From: Bacteroidales bacterium UBA3388
GTDB taxonomy: Bacteria > Bacteroidota > Bacteroidia > Bacteroidales > P3
Length of the DNA stretch: 40,187 bases
Assembly: GCA_002358855.1 (NCBI GenBank)
Contig: DEPQ01000059.1
Coordinates: 1-40,187 of the forward strand
Direction: 5' to 3'
A program made the position numbers and the translations under genes. Under the pieces are notes generated by a model. It ran no database searches. It worked only from the letters and a program-made list of their open reading frames with translations, and was not told the DNA's origin. Position 1 is the first letter of the stretch. Each line of letters begins with the position of its first letter. This document shows, piece after piece, positions 8,014-14,420 of the stretch.

Positions 8014-9255
8014 ATGAAAGAGTTTATACATAAATCCATATATCCAATACTTTTATTTGCAGGATTCTCTATTAGTATGCCACCACTTTTTAAGTCGCTA
8101 TCATTGTTTTTATTGCTATTTGTTTTAGTAGTCAATGTGTTTATAAATAGAAATCAAACCTATTTTTCAAGAATTTTTAGTCCTAAAAATCCAATTCTTT
8201 ATTTGGCATTATTTTATCTGCTTTATTGTGTAGGAATGTTTTATACCTCTGATTTAAAAGAAGGAATAAAGGATTTAATAATAAAACTTCCTTTGATTAT
8301 TCTACCGATTGCTGCTTGCCTTATGCCAAAACGCATAATTACAAAAAACAGATTATGGAAATTATTCTTAGCCTTTGCTTTGGGGTTGTTTGTTATGCAA
8401 GTTTATAGTTTAGTTGTAGCATTGACTAACGCCATTTCAGCAGAAGGGTTTGATGTAAAACAAATATTATACACAAGATTGGCAAGAAAAATCCATTCCA
8501 CATATTTCTCTCTCTTTACTTGCACCGCTTTGCTTGGCTTTTATCTAATTCCTTTGAAATATTTGTTAAAATCAAAGAAAGGCTCAATGATTTTAAAATT
8601 AGTGATAATGTCGTGGTTTGCTGTTTTTAATGTTTTATTGAGTTCAAGAATAGGAGTAATTGCGATGTTGATAGCGTTTATTGTTATTGTATTCAATGAA
8701 CTTGCTATTAGAAGACGTTTTTTTAATGCTTTGACTTATCTTTGTGTTTGTTGTGTATTTGTAATCTCTTTCTTTGTTGTGAAAAATCTTAATAATCGTT
8801 ACGAAAACATAGTGGCAAAAACTCAAATTACAAAAGAAAGTGGAAATAAAATAGTGGATAGTGTTTCTCAACGAAGTTTTATTTATGGGAATGTAGGGGA
8901 AATGATCAAGAAAAGTTCTGTTTTTGGAGTAGGAACAGGCGATGTGAAAAAAGAATTAGAAGAATTTTATAAAGAAAAAGGTGTGGATTTTGGTCGATAC
9001 CTTAATCCTCATAATCAATTCTTGCAAACAGCATTTGCAATCGGTGTTTTAGGACTTGTATGCTTTGTTGTTATGTTGTTTGCTTTTAGTTTAGGATTCT
9101 GGAATAAAGATTCTTTGATTTATCTCTTCGCAATAGGAATGTTATGCGTTTATATGATGACAGAATCTATAATAGAAAGACAGCAAGGCGTACATTTTGT
9201 GGCTTTTTTCTTAACTTGGATTTCGTCGTTTAAAGCAACAAAAAGAGAGGTGTAA
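8014..9255 (+). CDS. O-antigen ligase / polymerase family protein (Wzy_C)
   Basis: A 413-residue inner-membrane protein with about 10-12 hydrophobic segments. The Wzy_C/WaaL signature is visible: a large periplasmic loop (residues ~265-335) with SQRSFIYGN, GVGTGDVKKELEEFY and NPHNQFLQTAFAIGVLG, where His333 is the family's key histidine, and it is followed by paired C-terminal helices. Members join or polymerise undecaprenyl-diphosphate-linked glycans at the periplasmic face (ligation to lipid A-core, O-antigen polymerisation or protein glycosylation). Ligase and polymerase cannot be told apart by sequence alone. It is divergent from the GT-C gene, which suggests a shared envelope-glycan pathway. 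The stop codon lies inside the terminator stem. Confidence 0.88.
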   Translation: MKEFIHKSIYPILLFAGFSISMPPLFKSLSLFLLLFVLVVNVFINRNQTYFSRIFSPKNPILYLALFYLLYCVGMFYTSDLKEGIKDLIIKLPLIILPIAACLMPKRIITKNRLWKLFLAFALGLFVMQVYSLVVALTNAISAEGFDVKQILYTRLARKIHSTYFSLFTCTALLGFYLIPLKYLLKSKKGSMILKLVIMSWFAVFNVLLSSRIGVIAMLIAFIVIVFNELAIRRRFFNALTYLCVCCVFVISFFVVKNLNNRYENIVAKTQITKESGNKIVDSVSQRSFIYGNVGEMIKKSSVFGVGTGDVKKELEEFYKEKGVDFGRYLNPHNQFLQTAFAIGVLGLVCFVVMLFAFSLGFWNKDSLIYLFAIGMLCVYMMTESIIERQQGVHFVAFFLTWISSFKATKREV

Positions 9256-9274
9256 ATCTTACACCTCTCTTTTT
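9242..9274. terminator. Intrinsic terminator of the ligase gene, containing its stop codon
   Basis: A perfect 14-bp stem (AAAGAGAGGTGTAA / TTACACCTCTCTTT) with loop ATC is followed by TT. The A-rich left side makes it usable from the minus strand too, where the convergent acidic-protein gene ends at 9290. Confidence 0.9.
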
Positions 9275-9289
9275 ATGATTTATTGAATT

Positions 9290-9697
9290 TTATTCATCAT
9301 CTTCTTCGTCATCTTCATCATCTTCATCAGCGACATCGCCAACATCTGAATAATCTCCGTGAACTAAAACGAATTTATCTTGACCTACTTTTTCTTCTTC
9401 CTCTTCTTCTGCGTTAGCACTAACTATTTCATCATCGTTCTTTGAAGTTCCTAAAATTTCTTTGTCAAATTCTTCTTCGGTAAACTTAGAATCTATTACA
9501 ACATCAACTTTCACCATATAAATAGCCTCATCTGTTTCAAGAGGGACAACATACAACGGAGTGCCATCTGGTTTCATTATTTTTTGTGCATAATCTGCAT
9601 ATCCATCTCCATACTTTTCTTCAAATAAGTCAATGGCTTCTTGTGGTAAGTTTTGATAACTGATTATCGAACGTTTCTTTTGTATTACTTTTTTCAT
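9290..9697 (-). CDS. Hypothetical small protein with poly-acidic C-terminus
   Basis: A 135-residue cytoplasmic protein in two parts. Residues 1-~75 form a mixed alpha/beta region (LPQEAIDLFEEKYGDGYADY, then PLYVVPLETDEAIYMVKVDV). The C-terminal ~50 residues are extremely acidic, with a run of six Glu and a final 13-residue stretch that is only Asp, Glu and one Ala. Similar proteins with an N-terminal YVVPL..Y.VKVDV block are common conserved hypotheticals in Bacteroidota; no function is known to me. It has a promoter of its own that overlaps a palindrome at 9719-9737. Confidence 0.88.
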   Translation of the reverse strand: MKKVIQKKRSIISYQNLPQEAIDLFEEKYGDGYADYAQKIMKPDGTPLYVVPLETDEAIYMVKVDVVIDSKFTEEEFDKEILGTSKNDDEIVSANAEEEEEEKVGQDKFVLVHGDYSDVGDVADEDDEDDEEDDE

Positions 9698-9718
9698 ATT
9701 ATGCGATTAAATTTTTTT

Positions 9719-9749
9719 GCAATATTAAGAATATTGCCTTTAATGCAAA
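9719..9749 (-). promoter_or_regulatory. Promoter of the acidic-protein gene overlapped by a palindromic operator candidate
   Basis: On the minus strand TTTG (9749-9746) is followed after 18 nt by TAATATTG (9727-9720), a 7/8 match to TAnnTTTG. The palindrome GCAATATT-AAG-AATATTGC (9719-9737) covers this -7 element and part of the spacer. A third GCAATATT half-site lies at 9782-9789. The arrangement fits a repressor operator, but the binding protein is unknown. Confidence 0.45.
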
Positions 9750-9818
9750 ATTTATTTTAAAATTTTTTTTCACAGTTTAACGCAATATTTTGTTTTTCAG
9801 AAATATAAAATCGTTCTT

Positions 9819-10670
9819 TTATAATATTATTGTTATCGATCCGTTGAATATTTTTTTGTTTTTACCCTCTTTTATCAATAATTTATAGAAATATGTGCCT
9901 TGTTGAACGTTGGCAGCCTCCCAATCATTGTTATAAGGAGCGGATTGAAAGATTATTCTTCCTTTTTGGTCAAAAATCACGATTTCATTCTCAGGATAAG
10001 CCTCTAAATTCTCTATTCTAAATACGTCATTTATTCCATCGTTATTAGGGCTTATAAAGTTAGGTCGTTTTATGTTTGGATTAAATTCTTTTTGTGGTGT
10101 AATAGTGTTTTCTTCTTTTGTTACGATAGGTTCTTCCGCAGGTTTGTTTTCTACAATAGGTGTTTGAGTAGGAGTAGGCTCTTGTTTTATTTGAGGTTGT
10201 TCTGTTATTGTTTGCTCAATCTTTGTTTCAGAAATCTCTATTTGTGTGGTGGTAGTGTCATTGACTGTAATTTCTTGATATTCTATTGTCTCAGGTGTTG
10301 CTTGCTTTGTTATAGGAGATGTTTTTTGTGCTATTAGAGTTGTGGTGTCAAAAGTTGTTTCAATTGCTTTTTGAGTTTGTGGTGTTGTTTGAGCGATTGT
10401 TTGTTGAGGAATAGGCTCTTGTTGTAGATTGTCATAGATTAAGTATCCGCCAACCGCAGAGGCAGCAACGCCAAAGCTTATAGCCAAAGTTTTAACAAGC
10501 GTTGTATTTAAAGCAGAACTTGCATTTGAAATTATATTTTGAGCATTTGTATCAATATTCGGGCTCTGTGGAGGATTATTTAAGTTGTTTTCAATTTTAT
10601 TCCACAGGTTTTCAGGAGCTGTTATATTGGCATTGCTCATCTTTTCTTTGAATAAATCTTCTATTTTCAT
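9819..10670 (-). CDS. Anti-sigma-like single-pass membrane protein with CHU_C (gliding motility-associated) C-terminal domain
   Basis: A 283-residue protein with four parts. Residues 1-57 are cytoplasmic and open with MKIEDLFKEKMSNANITAPE, then NLWNKIENNL, the pattern seen in Bacteroidota membrane proteins encoded next to ECF sigma factors. Residues ~58-78 form one membrane helix. Residues ~81-193 are a Thr/Gln/Pro/Glu-rich linker. Residues ~196-283 are a CHU_C-type domain (ISPNNDGINDVF, then YNNDWEA and GTYFYKL), the domain used as type B T9SS sorting signal. The start codon overlaps the sigma gene by 4 nt (ATGA), so the two are translationally coupled. The likely role is membrane sequestration or control of that sigma factor. 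The domain calls are good; the anti-sigma function is inferred from context. Confidence 0.82.
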   Translation of the reverse strand: MKIEDLFKEKMSNANITAPENLWNKIENNLNNPPQSPNIDTNAQNIISNASSALNTTLVKTLAISFGVAASAVGGYLIYDNLQQEPIPQQTIAQTTPQTQKAIETTFDTTTLIAQKTSPITKQATPETIEYQEITVNDTTTTQIEISETKIEQTITEQPQIKQEPTPTQTPIVENKPAEEPIVTKEENTITPQKEFNPNIKRPNFISPNNDGINDVFRIENLEAYPENEIVIFDQKGRIIFQSAPYNNDWEAANVQQGTYFYKLLIKEGKNKKIFNGSITIIL

Positions 10671-11218
10671 TGCATTCTCCTTTTTTTCTCTAAATTGGTT
10701 AATAGTTTTTGTAGTTTTAGTTTGCTTCTGTGAATCAATGTTCTTACAGTGTCGTCATTTATATCTAATATTTTTGCGATTTCTCTTGGTTTGTATTCAT
10801 CAATAGCATATAAATTAAAGACTATTCTTTGGTTATCGCTGAGTTGTTCTAAACAGTATTGCAAATCATCGTAAGAAAATTGACTTTCGTATTCTGTTTT
10901 TGCAGTTTCGTTAAAGTCTTCTACTATTATTTCTCTTTCTTTTCGTCTTGCCTCTTTGTAATACGCATTTATGCAAGTGTTAATTACTATTTTTCTTGCC
11001 CAAAGATTAAAATTACCATAACTAAATGAAGAAATGTTTTGGAAAATCTTAGTAAAACTTTCTATAAGCATATCTTCTGCTTGCTGAGAATTTGAAGAGT
11101 ATCTTTTACAGATAGCAAAATATTCATCTTTTTTTAGATTAAATACGCTATGCTGGGCTTTACTTTCGCCTTTCTTGCATTGCTCAATTAGTTCCGTTAG
11201 TTTATCTTTTTCAAACAT
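10667..11218 (-). CDS. ECF-type RNA polymerase sigma-70 factor
   Basis: A 183-residue ECF sigma factor. Region 2, which binds core polymerase and the -10 element, covers residues ~20-90 and includes SQQAEDMLIESFTKIFQNIS and FNLWARKIVINTCINAYYKE. Region 4, a helix-turn-helix for the -35 element, covers ~125-175 with LSDNQRIVFNLYAIDEYKPR and EIAKILDINDDTVRTLIHRS. The Met at 11218 (MFEKDKL) fits the family start better than the one at 11239, whose extra residues (MLVIIDE) look non-coding. It overlaps the downstream membrane protein gene by 4 nt, so together they form a regulatory pair that probably responds to an envelope signal. Confidence 0.93.
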   Translation of the reverse strand: MFEKDKLTELIEQCKKGESKAQHSVFNLKKDEYFAICKRYSSNSQQAEDMLIESFTKIFQNISSFSYGNFNLWARKIVINTCINAYYKEARRKEREIIVEDFNETAKTEYESQFSYDDLQYCLEQLSDNQRIVFNLYAIDEYKPREIAKILDINDDTVRTLIHRSKLKLQKLLTNLEKKRRMQ

Positions 11219-11275
11219 TTCATCTATAATAACAAGCAAAAGGTGCGAAACGTGACACTTTGAATGAAATTTTTT

Positions 11276-13579
11276 TTAATTTATTATGAGTTTTTCTGTG
11301 AATGTTTTGTTTTTAGATTGTAATTCAATAAAATAGCAACCCTTCGGAATGTCTAAATAAATCACTGAATTATTTTTATTTTTCTTTGCTTTGTCGCAAT
11401 AAATCAAAGAAAAATTTTCACTAAACACTCGAATATTTGCATCTTCTTTTAATTCGGGGTGATAAATATTGATTTCTCCTGTTGAAGGATTAGGATATAT
11501 TTTTATTTTTTCTTCGTTTTGAAAATCATCTTTTAATCCTACAAGGTTTTTGTCTCCAATTGCCATGATGTAATCGCCTTTTCTTAATTTTGTTGAGACG
11601 TATCCCGATGAGGAAGAGGGATAATTTGCTTCTATTCTATACCAAGGCGATTCTGCTTTTTCTCTATAAAATAACATAAGAGAGTCTTTTGATGCGTAAT
11701 CAGGCAATAAACTATTGTCAAAGTCTCTTTCTGAGAAGGAGATTTTAAAATAAAATTTCGCTTCTATTTCTGCTTTGTCTAAATTAACGCCTTCTATTGT
11801 CCAATAGTGTTTTTGTGAAAATCTGCTAACGCCTTCGGGCAATTGTTCTTGATTTGCTCCAACCCAATGTAGAGTAGGGCGAAGTAAAACACTATCTTGA
11901 CAAGATGTAACATTGGCTTTGAAGTAGGAGTTTTTAAATTCGTAATTGCTTGGCTCTGATATAATTTTATAACTATCTGTTGTGAGATCAAAAAACTCTT
12001 CATCAAAATCCAAAAACGCTGCTTGTGGAGTGAAAGGTAAAGAAAAATTATGCTCAATCTCTTCTCCGTTGTCAATAATCATAGCCTCGTAGCGATTAAA
12101 GGCTGAATCTATAAATGTAATAGGTATTCTGATGTTTGTACAAGGAGAGTTGCTGTCTGTTTCTGTGCGAGATGTTATTTTTATTCTTGCAGAATTTTCT
12201 GCAAAAGAGCAACTCTTTATTGCGAAGTGATGAGTTAAAGTATCAAAAACGTAATAATTGAAAAAATCTCTAAGGTCTATACCAGAATAAGATGAAAGGC
12301 TATCTCGGAGTGTGTAAGAATCTATATTAGAAAAAGCAAAATCTTGTAAAAGTCTTTGAACGCTACTATAAAACAGACTATCGCCCATATAGGTTTTAAG
12401 ACTCATTGCAATCAAAGCCCCTTTGTCGTAAACAGTGCTTGAATATGTGTTGTCGGAATTAACACCGCTTAAAGCAAATTTACCTTCATCAAATGGTAAA
12501 TCTTTGATTACGCTTTCTATTTTGTTTCTAAAATGTTGTTTTGCTACATCTTCTCCAAATATTGCAGCAAGTGAAAGCCTTTCAGTAAAGGTTGTCCAAC
12601 CTTCATTTATCCACATATCGCCAGAAGTTGCACAAGTAATTAAATTTCCGAACCAAGAATGTCCCATTTCGTGCACAATAACGGCCTGAGACTGCAAAGA
12701 ATAATTCGCTCCCAAAGAATGAGCAAGGCTAATGTTGTCAATATGTTCCATACTTCCCTGAGGGGTTGTGCAATATCCAAGTCTGTTGAATTGAAATTTA
12801 CCAAAATGTTTTTCTAAACAAAGAAAGGCAGAATCAATGTGTCTGAAATTTTCATCTATTGCACTGCTGTCATTTGCAAAATAAAAGACGTTTAAAGGTA
12901 TATTGCCATTTTCTGTTATTATTTCTCTTTCTAATTTTGAAAAATCTGCAATTGTCATTCCCACAGCATAGGTTGGGGCGTTTTGTTCAAGTCTCCAATG
13001 ATATGTTTTGCTGTTTTCGTTTTCTATTTCGTTGATTAAATTTCCCGAACACACTGCTTTAACATTTTTGTTTGTTGTAATGATAAAATCAAATGTTGCT
13101 TTGTCGGTAAAATTGTCTTTACAAACAAACCAACTGCGTCCATAACAATGAGGATAATCGCTAAATGCAACTCCTAATGTGTAGATTATGCTATTAGAAT
13201 AGTGAATGCCACCCCAATTATAAGGCTCTACATTGTTGCCTCCTCGATAAAATACTTTTAATCTTAGAGTGTCGTTAATTGTTACTTCATTGCTCGGAGT
13301 AAAACGCAATTTATTGTTTTGATAAGTGTAGTTTATTGGATTTCCTTTAAGAAAAACTGAATCTATTGTCTGATTTTTCAAATCAAATTCAATAAATTCT
13401 GGATTTTCTTCAAGTAAAAGAAAAGTTATTTCACTAAATCCTATGTGTGTATTTTGTTGTAGATTATTAACATTAAGGTTTATTTCGTAATGTAATACAT
13501 CTGTGTTGTCGGATTGTGCGTTTGCTAAATTAAAACACGCAAAGCATAAAATAATTGAAAGGAAATGTAATTTTTTCAT
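11276..13579 (-). CDS. M1-family metalloaminopeptidase with T9SS C-terminal sorting domain
   Basis: A 767-residue exported zinc aminopeptidase. It has a signal peptide (MKKLHFLSIILCFACFNLANA), an N-terminal beta domain, and a GAMEN-like substrate loop written GSMEH. The catalytic HEMGH at 303-307 is followed 18 residues later by the third zinc ligand Glu326 (WINEGWTTF). The catalytic-tyrosine segment is STVYDKGAL. A beta-rich middle leads to a type A T9SS C-terminal domain (KIYPNPSTGEINIY to the end), so the enzyme should be secreted across the outer membrane and anchored at the surface, where it would trim N-terminal residues from peptides. I chose 13579 because the 32 extra upstream codons run through a promoter and into the tRNA-Lys gene. 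Confidence 0.95.
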   Translation of the reverse strand: MKKLHFLSIILCFACFNLANAQSDNTDVLHYEINLNVNNLQQNTHIGFSEITFLLLEENPEFIEFDLKNQTIDSVFLKGNPINYTYQNNKLRFTPSNEVTINDTLRLKVFYRGGNNVEPYNWGGIHYSNSIIYTLGVAFSDYPHCYGRSWFVCKDNFTDKATFDFIITTNKNVKAVCSGNLINEIENENSKTYHWRLEQNAPTYAVGMTIADFSKLEREIITENGNIPLNVFYFANDSSAIDENFRHIDSAFLCLEKHFGKFQFNRLGYCTTPQGSMEHIDNISLAHSLGANYSLQSQAVIVHEMGHSWFGNLITCATSGDMWINEGWTTFTERLSLAAIFGEDVAKQHFRNKIESVIKDLPFDEGKFALSGVNSDNTYSSTVYDKGALIAMSLKTYMGDSLFYSSVQRLLQDFAFSNIDSYTLRDSLSSYSGIDLRDFFNYYVFDTLTHHFAIKSCSFAENSARIKITSRTETDSNSPCTNIRIPITFIDSAFNRYEAMIIDNGEEIEHNFSLPFTPQAAFLDFDEEFFDLTTDSYKIISEPSNYEFKNSYFKANVTSCQDSVLLRPTLHWVGANQEQLPEGVSRFSQKHYWTIEGVNLDKAEIEAKFYFKISFSERDFDNSLLPDYASKDSLMLFYREKAESPWYRIEANYPSSSSGYVSTKLRKGDYIMAIGDKNLVGLKDDFQNEEKIKIYPNPSTGEINIYHPELKEDANIRVFSENFSLIYCDKAKKNKNNSVIYLDIPKGCYFIELQSKNKTFTEKLIIN

Positions 13580-13594
13580 ACGAATAATTTTGTG

Positions 13595-13626
13595 CAAAGA
13601 TAAGAATAAGAAAATACATAAACAAA
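13595..13626 (-). promoter_or_regulatory. Promoter of the M1 aminopeptidase gene
   Basis: On the minus strand TTTG (13626-13623) lies 20 nt before TATCTTTG (13602-13595). The -33 element sits inside the T-tract of the tRNA-Lys terminator, so terminator and promoter share bases. Confidence 0.6.
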
Positions 13627-13653
13627 AAAGCCGACTGTTTTTACAATCGGCTT
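13624..13653 (-). terminator. tRNA-Lys terminator
   Basis: Read on the minus strand, AGCCGATTGT pairs with ACAGTCGGCT (one G-U) around an AAAA loop and is followed by six T. It begins 16 nt after the tRNA 3' end. Confidence 0.9.
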
Positions 13654-13668
13654 CTCTTGTTCTATCAG

Positions 13669-13741
13669 TGACCAAGCTGGGACTCGAACCCAGGACCCCA
13701 TCCTTAAAAGGGATGTGCTCTACCGGCTGAGCTACTTGGTC
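13669..13741 (-). tRNA. tRNA-Lys (anticodon UUU)
   Basis: The minus strand folds as a full cloverleaf. The 7-bp acceptor stem is GACCAAG/CTTGGTC with discriminator A. The D arm is GCTC..GAGC. The anticodon stem CATCC/GGATG encloses the loop CTTTTAA, giving anticodon TTT. The T arm is CTGGG-TTCGAGT-CCCAG. CCA is not encoded, as is common in Bacteroidota. It is a single tRNA with its own promoter and terminator. Confidence 0.97.
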
Positions 13742-13761
13742 AATCCCCTGATTTGCGAGTG

Positions 13762-13792
13762 CAAAATTACGACATTTTTCAATACTACCAAA
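13762..13792 (-). promoter_or_regulatory. tRNA-Lys promoter
   Basis: On the minus strand TTTG (13792-13789) is followed after exactly 19 nt by TAATTTTG (13769-13762). The mature tRNA begins 20 nt downstream of the -7 element. Confidence 0.8.
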
Positions 13793-13927
13793 TTTTCTTA
13801 AAGAAAAATTTTGTGTTATTTTTTTAATACGCTGATTTTAAATAATATAATTTTAAATTAAATAAATGATTCTTTTTAAAGAGATATAAGTTTTTTAGAA
13901 AAAAGTCAAAGAAACGAGTTTTTTTAG

Positions 13928-13935
13928 TATTTTTG
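13928..13935 (+). promoter_or_regulatory. -7 element (TATTTTTG) directly upstream of smpB
   Basis: The TAnnTTTG match ends only 7 nt before the smpB ATG at 13943, so initiation from it would give a leaderless or almost leaderless mRNA. No TTTG is present at 19 nt upstream. Confidence 0.45.
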
Positions 13936-13942
13936 CAAAGTT

Positions 13943-14404
13943 ATGCAGTTAGAAGAAAAGCATCTTATTGATATAAAGAACAAAAAAGCGAGTTTTGAAT
14001 ACTATTTTGTGCAAACATTTCGAGCAGGGCTCGTTTTGTATGGCACAGAAATAAAGTCAATTCGGGAAGGTAAGGTTAATCTTTCTGATTCTTACTGTTT
14101 ATTTAGCAAAGGCGAGTTATGGGTTCACGATATGCACATTTCGGAATATCGTTTTGGTTCGTATTATAATCATCAAGCAAAAAGAACTCGCAAGTTGCTT
14201 TTGAAAAAAAATGAATTGAGAAAATTAGAAAACAAAAGTAAAGAAAAAGGATTTACAATTATTCCAACATTGCTTTTTGTTGATGAAAGGGGATATGCAA
14301 AACTTGAAATAGCACTTTGTAAGGGAAAGCATTCTTACGATAAGCGAGAAACAATTAAGTTAAAAGATAATAAAAGAGAGCTTGAAAGAGCATTAAAATA
14401 TTAA
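13943..14404 (+). CDS. smpB: SsrA-binding protein SmpB
   Basis: SmpB binds tmRNA and carries it into the A site of stalled ribosomes for trans-translation. The 153-residue length is typical. Recognisable blocks are DIKNKKASFEYYF, the RNA-binding GLVLYGTEIKSIREGKVNLS, the strand pair ELWVHDMHISEY, YNHQAKRTRKLLLKKNE, and the C-terminal LCKGKHSYDKRETIK, whose basic tail inserts into the mRNA channel. It is the first gene of a probable four-gene transcript, with 16, 17 and 5 nt to each following start. The tmRNA gene is not in the window. Confidence 0.97.
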   Translation: MQLEEKHLIDIKNKKASFEYYFVQTFRAGLVLYGTEIKSIREGKVNLSDSYCLFSKGELWVHDMHISEYRFGSYYNHQAKRTRKLLLKKNELRKLENKSKEKGFTIIPTLLFVDERGYAKLEIALCKGKHSYDKRETIKLKDNKRELERALKY

Positions 14405-14420
14405 ATAATTTATGGTAAAT

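Noticed and set aside
13580..13675. 32-codon N-terminal extension of the M1 aminopeptidase
   Set aside because: It crosses the promoter, the tRNA terminator and the 3' end of tRNA-Lys; the signal peptide begins at the internal Met at 13579.
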